From Gammaproteobacteria bacterium 13_2_20CM_66_19 (GTDB lineage: Bacteria; Pseudomonadota; Gammaproteobacteria; Steroidobacterales; Steroidobacteraceae): 57,952 nt of DNA. The stretch spans positions 1-57,952 of the forward strand of contig MNCZ01000028.1 of assembly GCA_001914695.1 (NCBI GenBank), written 5' to 3'. Positions 8,553 through 17,018 of this stretch are shown in pieces. Below the pieces are notes generated by a model. It was not told the DNA's origin. It saw only the letters and a program-made list of their open reading frames with translations, and made no database searches. Position 1 is the first letter of the stretch; each line of letters starts with the position of its first letter. The position numbers and the translations under genes were made by a program.

Positions 8553-10118
8553 TCAGGCGGGCGCCGCGGCGCTGCGCTCCTCGCGCGGGCGGGTTCCGGC
8601 CTGCGCCAGCTCGATGCGGTTGATCACTTCGAGGAACGCGCGCGTGCCGGACTCCACGATGTTCGTGCTCACGCTCGCGCCTCGATAGGTCTTGTGATTG
8701 TACTCCACGTACACCCGCGCCTCGCCCTGGGCATCCTCGCCCTCGGAAACGGCGTGCACCTCGAACTTGCGCAGCACGACCGCGATGCCGGTCGCCGCCT
8801 CGATCGCCTTGAAGGCCGCATCCACCGGCCCGTCGCCGGTAGCACTCTTCTCGACGCTGCGGCCGTCGGCGTGACAGAGCCGCACCAGCGCGCGCGCCGG
8901 AGTGTTGCTGCGCGCCTCGGTGGCGAGCTCGGTGAGCGTCCAGGGACCGCTGGCTGAAGCCCCCGCGCGCAGCACCAGCGCCTCGATGTCCCCGTCGAAC
9001 AGCTCCTTCTTCTTGTCCGCCAGCGCTTTGAACTCCTCGAACACGCGGTTGAGCTCGAGCTCATCGAGCTCGAACCCCAGCGCGCTGACCCGCTCGCGAA
9101 AGGCGTGCCGGCCGCTGTGCTTGCCGAGCACCAGGTGGCTGCGCGACAGCCCGACATCCTCGGGCCGCAGGATCTCGTAGGTCGAGTGGTGCCGGAGCAT
9201 GCCGTGCTGGTGAATGCCGCTCTCGTGCGCGAAGGCGTTCTCGCCCACCACCGCCTTGTTGCGCGGGATCGGCATCCCGGTGATGCTCGAGACGAGCCGC
9301 GAGGTGGGATAGAGGCGGCTGGTGTGAATGCCGGTGCTCACGTTGAAGAACGCCGCGCGCGTCTTCAGCGCCATCACCACCTCTTCCAGCGAGCAGTTCC
9401 CGGCGCGCTCGCCGATGCCGTTGATGGTGCACTCGATCTGCCGCGCGCCGGCGACCACCGCGGTCAGGCTGTTGGCGACCGCCATGCCGAGGTCGTCGTG
9501 GCAGTGCACCGAGAGGCGCACCGTGTCGATGCCGCGGACGTTCTTGCGCAGGTAGCGGAACAGCTCCGCGAACTCATCCGGGACGGTGTAGCCGACGGTG
9601 TCCGGGATATTCACCGTGGTCGCGCCGGCGCCGATCGCCGCCTCGATCACCTGGGCGAGGAACTCGAGCTCGGTGCGCGAGGCGTCCTCGGGGGAGAACT
9701 CCACGTCGTCGCAGAGCTCGCGCGCGCGTGCGACGCCCGCCGCGGCGAGGCGCAGGATCTCGTCCTGAGCCATGTTGAGCTTGTACTGGCGGTGAATGGC
9801 GCTGGTGGCGAGGAACACGTGGATGCGGTGCCGGGGCGCCGCAGCGAGCGCGCGCGCGGCGAGCTCGATGTCCTCGAAATTGCAGCGCGCCAGTGCGCAG
9901 ATGCTCGGCCCCGGCACCTCGCGCGCCACGGCCTCGACGCTCTCGAAGTCGCCGCGCGAGGCGGCCGGGAAGCCCGCCTCGATGACGTCCACGCCGAGCT
10001 CGGCGAGGGCGCGGGCGACCCGCAGCTTCTCGGGTCGCGTCATGCTGCAGCCGGGGGACTGCTCGCCGTCGCGCAGCGTCGTGTCGAAGATCAGGACTTG
10101 GTCGGGATTGGCAACCAT
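8553..10118 (-). CDS. leuA: 2-isopropylmalate synthase
   Basis: Committed step of leucine synthesis: acetyl-CoA plus 2-ketoisovalerate. 521 aa, the long form. Motifs include FDTTLRDGEQSPGCSM, VIEAGFPAAS, the metal-binding pair in LSVHCHDDLGMAVANSLTAV, NGIGERAGNCSLEEVVMAL and ENAFAHESGIHQHGM. The last 130 residues form the LeuA regulatory domain (around ARVYVEYNHKTYRGASVSTNIVESGTRAFLEVIN), normally the leucine feedback site, so enzyme inhibition probably adds to the transcriptional attenuation. GAGGAA precedes the ATG. It is 27 bases downstream of ilvE's upstream boundary and 30 bases after ilvC. Confidence 0.97.
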   Translation of the reverse strand: MVANPDQVLIFDTTLRDGEQSPGCSMTRPEKLRVARALAELGVDVIEAGFPAASRGDFESVEAVAREVPGPSICALARCNFEDIELAARALAAAPRHRIHVFLATSAIHRQYKLNMAQDEILRLAAAGVARARELCDDVEFSPEDASRTELEFLAQVIEAAIGAGATTVNIPDTVGYTVPDEFAELFRYLRKNVRGIDTVRLSVHCHDDLGMAVANSLTAVVAGARQIECTINGIGERAGNCSLEEVVMALKTRAAFFNVSTGIHTSRLYPTSRLVSSITGMPIPRNKAVVGENAFAHESGIHQHGMLRHHSTYEILRPEDVGLSRSHLVLGKHSGRHAFRERVSALGFELDELELNRVFEEFKALADKKKELFDGDIEALVLRAGASASGPWTLTELATEARSNTPARALVRLCHADGRSVEKSATGDGPVDAAFKAIEAATGIAVVLRKFEVHAVSEGEDAQGEARVYVEYNHKTYRGASVSTNIVESGTRAFLEVINRIELAQAGTRPREERSAAAPA

Positions 10119-10148
10119 GATCAGTTCCTCAAAAGCGTCGCCGTGGTG

Positions 10149-11144
10149 TCAGGCCCGCTTTTCATTGAGCCAGGGCATGCGCGCGCGCAGCGCCGCGCCG
10201 ACTTTCTCGATCTGACGGTCGACGTCCTCGTCGAGGAGTCGCTGGTAGTTGGCCCGCCCCGCAGCGTTCTCGCGGATCCACTGGCGCGCGAACTTGCCGC
10301 TCTGCACTTCCTTCAGCACCTTGCGCATCTCGTTCTTCACCCGCTCGTTGACGATGCGCGGTCCGCGGGTGAGATCGCCGTACTTGGCGGTCTCGCTGAT
10401 GAACTGGTGCATCTTGGCGAGCCCGCCCTCGTGCAGGAGATCGACGATCAGCTTCAGCTCGTGCAGGCACTCGTAGTAGGCGACTTCCGGCTGATAGCCG
10501 GCCTCGACGAGCGTCTCGAACCCCTTGACCACGAGCTCGGTGGCGCCGCCACAAAGCACCGCCTGCTCGCCGAAGAGATCCGTCTCCGTCTCCTCGGCGA
10601 AGGTGGTCTCGAGCACCCCGCCGCGTGTGCCGCCGATCGCGTGCGCATAGGCGAGGGCACGGGCGTGCGCCTTGCCGCTCGGATCCTGGGCGACGGCGAG
10701 CAGGCAGGGCACGCCGCGACCTTGGCTGTACTGGCGGCGCACGAGGTCCCCCGGGCCCTTGGGAGCGATGAGGACTACGTCGAGGTCCGCGCGCGGCTTG
10801 ATCTGCCGGAAATGGATGTTGAAGCCGTGTGCGAAGAGGAGCGTCGCGCCCTTCCCGAGGTGCTTCTTCACGGAGTCGTAGAGCGCCTTCTGCGCCAGAT
10901 CCGGCACCAGCATGGCGACGAGATCCGCGCCCTGGACGGCATCAGCGGGCTCGGCGGTCTCGAGGCCGTCGCGGCGGGCCTTCTTCCAGCTCGGTCCGCC
11001 CTTGCGGACACCGACCACGACGTCGCAGCCCGAGTCCTTCAGGTTCAGGGCATGCGCGCGTCCCTGGCTGCCGTAGCCGAGCACGGCGATCCGGGCGCGT
11101 TTCAGCGCCTTGCGGTCGACGTCTTTCTGTGAATACAACCTCAT
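10149..11144 (-). CDS. ilvC: Ketol-acid reductoisomerase (class I)
   Basis: NADPH-dependent isomeroreduction of acetolactate or acetohydroxybutyrate. 331 aa, class I length. It has the Rossmann block [21 protein letters not shown] near residue 18-38, [13 protein letters not shown], and the metal-binding helices around [13 protein letters not shown] and [26 protein letters not shown] precedes the ATG. It is the first structural gene after the leucine leader and attenuator. Acetolactate synthase genes, often found beside ilvC, are not in this window. Confidence 0.97.
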   Translation of the reverse strand: MRLYSQKDVDRKALKRARIAVLGYGSQGRAHALNLKDSGCDVVVGVRKGGPSWKKARRDGLETAEPADAVQGADLVAMLVPDLAQKALYDSVKKHLGKGATLLFAHGFNIHFRQIKPRADLDVVLIAPKGPGDLVRRQYSQGRGVPCLLAVAQDPSGKAHARALAYAHAIGGTRGGVLETTFAEETETDLFGEQAVLCGGATELVVKGFETLVEAGYQPEVAYYECLHELKLIVDLLHEGGLAKMHQFISETAKYGDLTRGPRIVNERVKNEMRKVLKEVQSGKFARQWIRENAAGRANYQRLLDEDVDRQIEKVGAALRARMPWLNEKRA

Positions 11145-11185
11145 TTCGCCACTCCCTCACGGGCCCGCGGGCCCCAGCTAAGCAC

Positions 11186-11220
11186 AAAAAACCCCGCATC
11201 GGCTCATCGCCGGTGCGGGG
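11186..11220 (-). terminator. Intrinsic terminator of the leucine attenuator
   Basis: On the minus strand a CCCCGCA/TGCGGGG stem (7 bp), one mismatch, then CGGC/GCCG with a GATGA loop (11192-11220) is followed at once by six T (11186-11191). It ends about 42 bases before the ilvC ATG, between the leader peptide and the first enzyme gene. That is the position of a transcription attenuator rather than an end-of-operon terminator. Confidence 0.9.
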
Positions 11221-11350
11221 TTTAAGATCTCTTGCTTCGCTCGTGCCTGGAATTTCGTCAGGCGTTCGCGCATGCCCCGCACCGCTCGCTCCCGCTAAGG
11301 AGCAGCAGCCGGGGCAGGGCCAGCAGCAGCGGCCGGAGCGCGGTGCGGAG
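11192..11350 (-). promoter_or_regulatory. Leucine attenuator: four mutually pairing RNA segments
   Basis: Reading along the mRNA: segment 1 is CTCCGCACCG (11350-11341, inside leader codons 14-17), segment 2 is CGGTGCGGGG (11284-11275, leader codons 36-39), segment 3 is CCCCGCACCG (11220-11211), segment 4 is CCGATGCGGGG (11202-11192) plus a T-run. Segment 2 is the exact 10-base complement of segment 3 and also pairs with segment 1 with one G-U. Segments 3 and 4 form the terminator. Leucine codons lie in and just after segment 1, so a ribosome starved of charged tRNA-Leu would mask segment 1, allow 2:3 pairing and prevent termination. The mechanism is inferred from the pairings. Confidence 0.85.
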
Positions 11351-11389
11351 CGCTGCGCGGTCAGGGGCCGATGTTGCGTTGGGCGTCAT
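11258..11389 (-). CDS. leuL: Leucine operon leader peptide (43 aa)
   Basis: An ATG-started 43-residue frame with ten leucines at positions 14, 18, 21-23, 25 and 28-31, including a CTG-CTG-CTG run and a CTG-CTG-CTC-CTT run. It ends 113 bases before the ilvC ATG, with the terminator between. It overlaps no other called gene. The N-terminal 13 residues have no leucine and the last 12 carry two cysteines. It acts as a translated sensor of leucyl-tRNA, not as a functional protein. It has no clear ribosome site. The symbol leuL is used by analogy with enterobacterial leaders. Confidence 0.88.
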   Translation of the reverse strand: MTPNATSAPDRAALRTALRPLLLALPRLLLLSGSERCGACANA

Positions 11390-11416
11390 GGATGCGAACG
11401 AAAGCCTGGTCAGCCG

Positions 11417-11446
11417 ATGTCAGCACAAGGACCGTCGGCTTGTCAA
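11417..11446 (-). promoter_or_regulatory. Candidate sigma70 promoter for leuL-ilvC-leu operon
   Basis: On the minus strand a perfect -35 TTGACA (11446-11441) is separated by 18 bases from TGACAT (11422-11417), a weak -10 preceded by TGTGC, which may act as an extended -10. Transcription would start about 20 bases upstream of the leader ATG. The perfect -35 and the position support it; the -10 is poor. Confidence 0.6.
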
Positions 11447-11511
11447 CGCGACTCGCGCTTCCCGCACCCGGCGCTGTTCGGGGCGTCCGCGCGGCGATTA
11501 AGCTTGCGCGC

Positions 11512-12801
11512 GTGTCCGCCGGCCGTACCGTCAAACCGAGCGCGCTCGCGGAAGGCATGTACCGCCGCGAGATTCTCCCCTGGGGGCTGCTCGGACTTGC
11601 GCTCGGGCTGGTCGAAGGGGCGACGGCGGCGGTGCTCGTCAAGCGGCACTTCGCCGGCGTCGCGCCACGCTTCGTGGTCAATCTCGCCGTGGCGCTGGTG
11701 TCGGGCGCCCCGGCCTTCTCCAACGTGCTCTCCTTCGTGTGGGCCAACGTCGCGCACGGGCGCGCGCGCGTGCGGCTGATGGTAGCGCTCCAGGGCACGT
11801 TCGCACTGTTCGTCGGCTGCGTGGCCTTCGCCTCGCACGCGGCCGCGGGACTGGTGATCACCGTGCTCTCCATCGTGGCGGCGCGGGTGCTGTGGGGGGG
11901 CATTCTGACGGTGCGCGCGGCGGTGTGGACCGCGAACTATCCGCGTAACGTCCTGGCGCGCATCACCGGGCGCATCGCCATCGTGAATGCGATCGCGGTG
12001 GCGACCTCGGCGGCGCTCGTCGGGTGGGTGCTCGAGGCGCAGGCCATCGATGCGCGCTGGCTTTATGGCGCGGGCGCTGCGGCGGGCCTCACCGGCGCGT
12101 GGCTCTACCGCTCGATGCGCGTGCGGCGGGAGTTCCGGCTGCTGGCGGCCGAGGCGGCGAGCGGCGCGCGCAGCGACCCCTTCAGCCTGCGCATGCTGAT
12201 GGAGATCCTCCGGGAGGATCCCTCGTACCGCGAGTACATGCTGTGGATGGGCATCTTCGGCGCGGGAAATCTCATCCTCACCGCGCAGCTGGTGCTGGTG
12301 TTCTCCGAGCAGCTGCACCTCTCGAGCGCCACGCAGATCGGGCTGCTCGCGGTCGTGCCGCTCATCACGCAGCCACTCTTCATGCCCTGGTGGGCGCGGC
12401 TGTTCGACGGGTCGCATGTGGTGCGCTATCGCTCCCGGCAGGGCTGGGCGATCGTGCTCGCGACCGCCGCCATGTGCGCCGGGGTGTTCAGCGGGACGCT
12501 CCCGCTCCTGTGGGTCGGGGCGGTCCTGCTCGGCGCCGCCCAGGCGGGCGCCAATCTTGGCTGGAATCTCGGTCACAATGACTTCGCCTCGATCGGCCGC
12601 GCGCAGCACTATATGGGCGTGCATGTCACGCTCACGGGGGTGCGCGGCGGCCTGGCGCCACCAATCGGCGTGCTCGCCTACATGGCACTCGAGGGGTGGC
12701 ACCGCGGCGCCGGAGAGTTCGCGCTGCTGCTGCCGCTCGCCATGACGGCCGCCGGCGCCCTCGGCTTCAAGCGGATGCAAGGCGCGCTCGCCGATGCCTG
12801 A
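11512..12801 (+). CDS. Major facilitator superfamily transporter
   Basis: An integral membrane protein of about 430 aa with 11-12 hydrophobic segments (for example [102 protein letters not shown]). The central charged loop ([32 protein letters not shown]) separates two halves as in MFS carriers. The start is uncertain: GTG 512 bases into the 11000s block (11512) or ATG 11557, whose GGAAGG lies too close to be a good ribosome site. An earlier GTG-type start would overlap the leu promoter. It sits between the leu leader and ilvD and ends 35 bases before ilvD. A branched-chain metabolite substrate is only a guess from location. Confidence 0.75.
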   Translation: MSAGRTVKPSALAEGMYRREILPWGLLGLALGLVEGATAAVLVKRHFAGVAPRFVVNLAVALVSGAPAFSNVLSFVWANVAHGRARVRLMVALQGTFALFVGCVAFASHAAAGLVITVLSIVAARVLWGGILTVRAAVWTANYPRNVLARITGRIAIVNAIAVATSAALVGWVLEAQAIDARWLYGAGAAAGLTGAWLYRSMRVRREFRLLAAEAASGARSDPFSLRMLMEILREDPSYREYMLWMGIFGAGNLILTAQLVLVFSEQLHLSSATQIGLLAVVPLITQPLFMPWWARLFDGSHVVRYRSRQGWAIVLATAAMCAGVFSGTLPLLWVGAVLLGAAQAGANLGWNLGHNDFASIGRAQHYMGVHVTLTGVRGGLAPPIGVLAYMALEGWHRGAGEFALLLPLAMTAAGALGFKRMQGALADA

Positions 12802-12836
12802 GAATTGGCCGATGCATGAAGACGAGGGTCCAGCCG

Positions 12837-14537
12837 ATGAAAAAGAGCATTGATCCGCGCGGGTACTCGCGAATCGTGATGGACGGCGCCAGGCAGGCCC
12901 CCTCGCGCGCCATGCTCCGGGCGGTCGGGTTCCGGGACGAGGACTTCGGCCGGCCGCAGATCGGCGTGGCCTCGACCTGGGGAAACGTCACGCCCTGCAA
13001 CATGCACATCGGCGATCTGGCCCGCGAGGCGTCCGTCGGCGTCGACGGCGCCGGGGGCAAGAGCGTGCTGTTCAACACCATCACGGTCTCCGACGGCATC
13101 TCCATGGGCACGCCGGGGATGCGCTACTCGCTCGTCTCGCGCGAGCTCATCGCGGATTCGATCGAGGCTGTCGCAGGAGCGGCAGGCTTCGACGGTTTCG
13201 TCGCGCTCGGCGGCTGCGACAAGAACATGCCCGGCTGCGCGATGGCCATGGCGCGGCTCAACCGTCCGGCGGTGTTCGTCTACGGCGGAACGATCCGCCC
13301 CGGCGCCGAGCGCCGGGACATCATCTCGGTCTTCGAGGCGGTCGGCGCCAACGCTGCGGGGAAGCTCTCGGATGCCGGCCTGCTCGAGATCGAGCGCACG
13401 GCCATCCCCGGGCCCGGCAGCTGCGGGGGAATGTACACGGCGAACACCATGGCCTCCGCCATCGAGGCCCTGGGCTTGTCCTTGCCGGGCAGCTCCGCCC
13501 AGGAGGCCGTCGGGGAGGAAAAGCGCAGGGACTGCCGCCGGGCGGGGGAGGCCGTCGTTGGCCTTGTACGCAGCGGCTTGAAGCCGCGCGACATTCTCAC
13601 CCGGCAGGCGTTCGAGAACGCCATTACGGTGGTGATCGCGCTCGGGGGCTCGACGAATGCAGTGCTGCACCTGCTGGCCATCGCGCATGAGGCGCGCGTT
13701 CGGCTCGACCTCGACGACTTCACCCGGATCGGTCGGCGCGTGCCGGTGCTCGCGGATCTCAAGCCGAGCGGCCGCTACCTCATGTCCGAGCTGATCGCGA
13801 TCGGCGGCATCCAGCCGCTCATGAAGATGCTGCTCGCAGCAGGGCTCCTGCATCCGGACTGCCTCACGGTCACCGGTCATACACTGCGGGAGAATCTCGA
13901 AAACGTTCCCATGTACATGAGCGGACAGGACATTGTGCGCCCACTGTCGAACCCGCTGAAGAAGGACAGTCACCTCGTGGTCCTCTACGGGAACCTCGCG
14001 CCCGAGGGCGCGGTGGCGAAGATCACCGGCAAGGAAGGTGAGCGCTTCGCCGGAAGGGCGCGGGTGTTCGAGGGCGAGGAGCGCGCGACGCAGGCGATCC
14101 TCGGTGGCCGGGTACGCGCGGGGGACGTGGTGGTGATCCGACGGGAGGGCCCGCGCGGGGGACCCGGCATGCGCGAGATGCTGAGCCCGACCAGCGCCAT
14201 CACGGGACGCGGCCTCGGAGCGCAGGTGGCCCTCATCACGGACGGGCGTTTCTCCGGGGGCAGTCACGGCTTCGTCGTGGGGCATGTCTCCCCGGAGGCG
14301 GCCGTCGGCGGACCGATCGCGCTGCTTCGCCACGGCGACCGGATCCGTATCGACGCCGCGAGAAGGGAGCTGCACGTGGAGCTGCCCGCCGCGGAGCTGC
14401 GGCGGCGGCGCGCCGCCTGGCGGCCGCCGAAGCCCTACGCGCAAAGCGGCGTGCTCGCGAAGTACGCGCAGCTCGTCGGAAGCGCCTCGCGGGGAGCGGT
14501 GACTGAGACGATACAGCCACGTCGGCGCCACTCTTAA
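12837..14537 (+). CDS. ilvD: Dihydroxy-acid dehydratase
   Basis: Fe-S dehydratase giving 2-ketoisovalerate and 2-keto-3-methylvalerate, the step after IlvC. ATG 12837 ([12 protein letters not shown]) gives 566 aa; GAGG lies about nine bases upstream, and a second ATG at 12816 is possible. Cluster cysteines are Cys54 (TPCNMH), Cys127 ([10 protein letters not shown], with Cys134 next) and Cys196 ([14 protein letters not shown]). The end has [21 protein letters not shown]. It is divergent from the ilvC-leu operon and outside its attenuator, so it is probably controlled separately, perhaps with the MFS gene in front. Confidence 0.95.
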   Translation: MKKSIDPRGYSRIVMDGARQAPSRAMLRAVGFRDEDFGRPQIGVASTWGNVTPCNMHIGDLAREASVGVDGAGGKSVLFNTITVSDGISMGTPGMRYSLVSRELIADSIEAVAGAAGFDGFVALGGCDKNMPGCAMAMARLNRPAVFVYGGTIRPGAERRDIISVFEAVGANAAGKLSDAGLLEIERTAIPGPGSCGGMYTANTMASAIEALGLSLPGSSAQEAVGEEKRRDCRRAGEAVVGLVRSGLKPRDILTRQAFENAITVVIALGGSTNAVLHLLAIAHEARVRLDLDDFTRIGRRVPVLADLKPSGRYLMSELIAIGGIQPLMKMLLAAGLLHPDCLTVTGHTLRENLENVPMYMSGQDIVRPLSNPLKKDSHLVVLYGNLAPEGAVAKITGKEGERFAGRARVFEGEERATQAILGGRVRAGDVVVIRREGPRGGPGMREMLSPTSAITGRGLGAQVALITDGRFSGGSHGFVVGHVSPEAAVGGPIALLRHGDRIRIDAARRELHVELPAAELRRRRAAWRPPKPYAQSGVLAKYAQLVGSASRGAVTETIQPRRRHS

Positions 14538-14718
14538 GGCCGCGCCGGAGTTGTCAAGTGCGAAGCGCTGCGGTTACAGTTCGCGCAGCATTCGCTGGGC
14601 GCAGCCGCGAAGTCCGTCCACAGGGGGTCCTTCGGGCTATAAGGGCAACGAAAAAGACGTAAGTTGGCTTTTGCTCACCGGGGCTGGTGTGTTCCGACGG
14701 GGTCACGCTAAATAACTC

Positions 14719-15303
14719 ATGACGGTCTACGTACACGATTCCCAGTTCTTCACGCGGCGCGGCGCCGTGCTGGTGGTCATCCTCGGCGTGCACCTGTTCC
14801 TCGCGTGGGCGCTCGCCACGGGGCTCGCGCGCCGCGTGATGGAAGTGATCGCGCCTCCGATCCAGACCGACATCGTGGAAGAGAGGAAGACGGAGAAGGA
14901 GCCGCCGCCGCCGCCGCCGCCGGAGTTCGAGAAGCCGCCGGCGGCGGCGGCGGCGGCTCCTTCTCCGTCTTCCTCTCTTCCACGATGACGGTCTGGATCG
15001 CCGCGGCCGACGAGTCGTACGGCCGCCGGCCCCGGCAAGAACTTTCCGATTTGCGACGATTACTACCCGCCCGCCTCGCGGCGCCTCGAGGAACAGGGCG
15101 TCACGGTGGTCGCATTCTGCGTCGACGCGAGCGGCAAGCTCACGGGCGACCCGACCATCGGACAGAGCTCCGGGAGCCCCCGTCTCGATGAGGCGGGCCT
15201 GAAGTGCGCGAAGTCGGGCTCCGGCCGTTACAAGGCGCCGACGGAAGACGGGAAGCCTGTGGCCGGGTGTGGCCGCTTCGCCGTCAGGTTCCAGATCAAG
15301 TGA
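14719..15303 (+). pseudogene. tonB: TonB-like energy transducer interrupted by a palindrome and in-frame stop
   Basis: The N-terminal part is a normal TonB start: a short cytosolic end, one membrane helix (GAVLVVILGVHLFLAWALATG) and a Pro-rich stretch (KEPPPPPPPEFEKPP). Reading stops at TGA 14986-14988. The same frame reopens and encodes a TonB C-terminal domain (DDYYPPASRRLEEQGVTVV, FCVDASGKLTGDPTIGQSSG, CGRFAVRFQ) up to 15303. The stop lies in the right arm of a 62-bp-armed inverted repeat that replaces the expected periplasmic linker with a reverse copy of upstream codons. exbB and two exbD genes follow, which supports identity. Either a recent inverted duplication or an assembly/amplification foldback artefact explains it. 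No strong ribosome site precedes the ATG. Confidence 0.8.
14858..15000. repeat. Long palindrome, 62-bp arms, one mismatch, 19-nt spacer
   Basis: Left arm 14858-14919 and right arm 14939-15000 are reverse complements except for one A-A mismatch (14870/14988). The arms contain the GAAGAGAGGAAGACGGAGAAG block and a GCC repeat. Pairing stops abruptly on both flanks. In bacterial coding sequence this is exceptional and would form a very stable hairpin in mRNA or DNA. Confidence 0.97.
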
Positions 15304-15355
15304 TAGGCAGTGCGCCGCCCGGTGCGGCCTAATTTCCGATTTCGAGGAAAACTAA

Positions 15356-16096
15356 ATGGAAAACCAACCTACGGTCTCAACCGACAACCCTTACGGCCTG
15401 GCCGCGCTCTGGGCGACCGGGGACATCATCGCGCGCGCCGTGCTGGTCATCCTGCTGATCATGTCGCTCGCTTCCTGGTACGTGATGCTCACGAAGCTGT
15501 GGGACCAGCGCAAGCTCAAGCAGTCCGCGCGGGTGGTCGAGAAGCAGTTCTGGAGCGCGCCCTCCATCAAGGATGGCGTCGACCGGCTGAAGAAGGGCGA
15601 TGAGTTCCGCGGCATCGCGGAGGACGGGCTGCGTGCCGCCTCGCATCACGACGGGCGCCTTACCGACCGCATCGACCTGAACGAGTGGATCACCATGTCG
15701 CTGCAGCGCGCGGTGGAGCAGGTGAACAGCAAGCTCCACAACGGGCTGGGGCTCCTCGCCACCGTCGGCTCGGTCGCCCCGTTCGTCGGCCTGTTCGGCA
15801 CGGTGTGGGGCATTCTGGGCGCGCTGGTGAATATCGGCGTCGCCGGGCAGGCGAGCATCGACAAGGTGGCCGGCCCCGTCGGCGAGGCGCTCATCATGAC
15901 GGCCATCGGGCTGTTCGTCGCGGTGCCCGCGGTCATGGGTTACAACTGGCTGCTCGGTCGCAACAAGGTCATCCAGGACGCGCTGCGGAACTTTGCCTCT
16001 GACCTGCATGCCTACCTGGTGAGCGGAGCCCGCGTCGGCGGCGAAAGCGGCGGGGCGCGGGCGGCCGGCGCCAAGGCGTCGGCGATCGGCAAGTGA
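15356..16096 (+). CDS. exbB: ExbB / MotA-TolQ-ExbB family proton channel
   Basis: 246 aa inner-membrane component of the ExbB-ExbD motor that energises TonB by proton flow. Three membrane segments are visible: ARAVLVILLIMSLASWYVML near residue 26-45, GLLATVGSVAPFVGLFGTVWGILGAL near 131-156 and ALIMTAIGLFVAVPAVMGYNWLLG near 182-205. The GLLATVGSVAPFVGLFGTVWGI block is the family signature. GAGGAAAA precedes the ATG. It lies 52 bases after the tonB remnant and starts an intact exbB-exbD-exbD2-TPR run, so the motor genes remain translatable despite the upstream break. Confidence 0.95.
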   Translation: MENQPTVSTDNPYGLAALWATGDIIARAVLVILLIMSLASWYVMLTKLWDQRKLKQSARVVEKQFWSAPSIKDGVDRLKKGDEFRGIAEDGLRAASHHDGRLTDRIDLNEWITMSLQRAVEQVNSKLHNGLGLLATVGSVAPFVGLFGTVWGILGALVNIGVAGQASIDKVAGPVGEALIMTAIGLFVAVPAVMGYNWLLGRNKVIQDALRNFASDLHAYLVSGARVGGESGGARAAGAKASAIGK

Positions 16097-16124
16097 GACC
16101 TCGGCGCTTCAGGAGTAGCTCGCC

Positions 16125-16565
16125 ATGGCCATGAGTGTGGGTTCTGGTGGCGGGGGCGAAGTCAAGGTGATGGCGACCATCAACACCACGCCGCTCGTGG
16201 ACGTGATGCTGGTGCTGCTCATCATCTTCCTCATTACCATTCCGGTGATCACGAAGACCGTGAACGTGACATTACCGAAAGCGGTCAACATCCCGACGCA
16301 GACCAAGCCCGAGAACATCACCATCGCCGTGGACAAGGACGGCAGGATCTACTGGAACGACAAGGCCGTGCCGGACCGCGATGCGCTGCTCGCCTACCTC
16401 AAGGAAGCCGCGGTACGCAAGCCGCAGCCCGAAGTCCAGATCCGCGCCGATAAGGAAACCCGCTACGAGGCCATCGGCCGCGTCATGTACGCGATTCAGC
16501 GCGGCGGCATCGTCAAGGTCGGCTTCCTGACCGAGCCCGACCACGGCATACGCGGCTACCGCTGA
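16125..16565 (+). CDS. exbD: ExbD / TolR family biopolymer transporter subunit (first copy)
   Basis: 146 aa with one N-terminal membrane helix (INTTPLVDVMLVLLIIFLITIPVI) carrying the conserved proton-path Asp after TPLV, then a periplasmic domain with the swapped-strand fold typical of ExbD (KPENITIAVDKDGRIYWNDKAV, VQIRADKETRYEAIGRVMYAIQ, KVGFLTEP). It shares its opening (MAMSVG) with the next gene, consistent with duplication. It is in an operon with exbB. Confidence 0.95.
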   Translation: MAMSVGSGGGGEVKVMATINTTPLVDVMLVLLIIFLITIPVITKTVNVTLPKAVNIPTQTKPENITIAVDKDGRIYWNDKAVPDRDALLAYLKEAAVRKPQPEVQIRADKETRYEAIGRVMYAIQRGGIVKVGFLTEPDHGIRGYR

Positions 16566-16580
16566 CAGGGAGCTCACGCC

Positions 16581-17006
16581 ATGGCAATGAGTGTCGGTAC
16601 CTCCGCCGGGGACACCTTCTGCGACATCAACACCACGCCCCTCATCGACGTGATGCTGGTGCTGCTCGTCACCCTCATCGTGACGCTGCCGATCATGACC
16701 CACGCGGTGAAGCTCGACATGCCGAACGTCACCAACCCGCCGCCGCCGCCGCCCACGCCCCCCGAGGTCATCGAGCTCGAGATCGACTTCGACGGCACGG
16801 TGGTCTGGAACGGCACGCCGGTATCGAGCCTGCAACAGGTCGAGAGCTTCTTCCATGCCGAGCGGGACAAGGATCCGCAGCCGGAGATTCACCTGCGGCC
16901 GGATAGGCGGGCCAAGTACGATGTGGTGGCGAAGGTGCTGGCGGCCGCGCAGCGCAACCACATGAAGAAGATCGGCTTCGTCAATGTGGCCGAGTTCAGG
17001 GACTGA
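16581..17006 (+). CDS. exbD2: ExbD / TolR family subunit (second copy, ExbD2-like)
   Basis: 141 aa, paralog of the preceding gene: same MAMSVG start and helix INTTPLIDVMLVLLVTLIVTLPIM with the conserved Asp. The periplasmic part differs, with a PPPPPPTPPE linker and EIDFDGTVVWNGTPV, EIHLRPDRRAKYDVVAKVLAAAQ. It lies 15 bases after the first copy. Two ExbD genes in tandem are known in Xanthomonas, where the second is dispensable for iron uptake but affects other TonB functions; whether that applies here is inference. Confidence 0.92.
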   Translation: MAMSVGTSAGDTFCDINTTPLIDVMLVLLVTLIVTLPIMTHAVKLDMPNVTNPPPPPPTPPEVIELEIDFDGTVVWNGTPVSSLQQVESFFHAERDKDPQPEIHLRPDRRAKYDVVAKVLAAAQRNHMKKIGFVNVAEFRD

Positions 17007-17018
17007 GGATCCAACGCA

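Noticed and set aside
14986-14988. TGA as a possible recoded (selenocysteine or read-through) codon in tonB
   Set aside because: The stop lies inside the inverted copy and the reading after it is unlike any TonB linker until about 15040; duplication explains it better.
14727-15038. Minus-strand frames encoding proline-rich TonB-like sequence
   Set aside because: They are produced by the palindrome, which makes both strands encode nearly the same peptide; not an independent gene.
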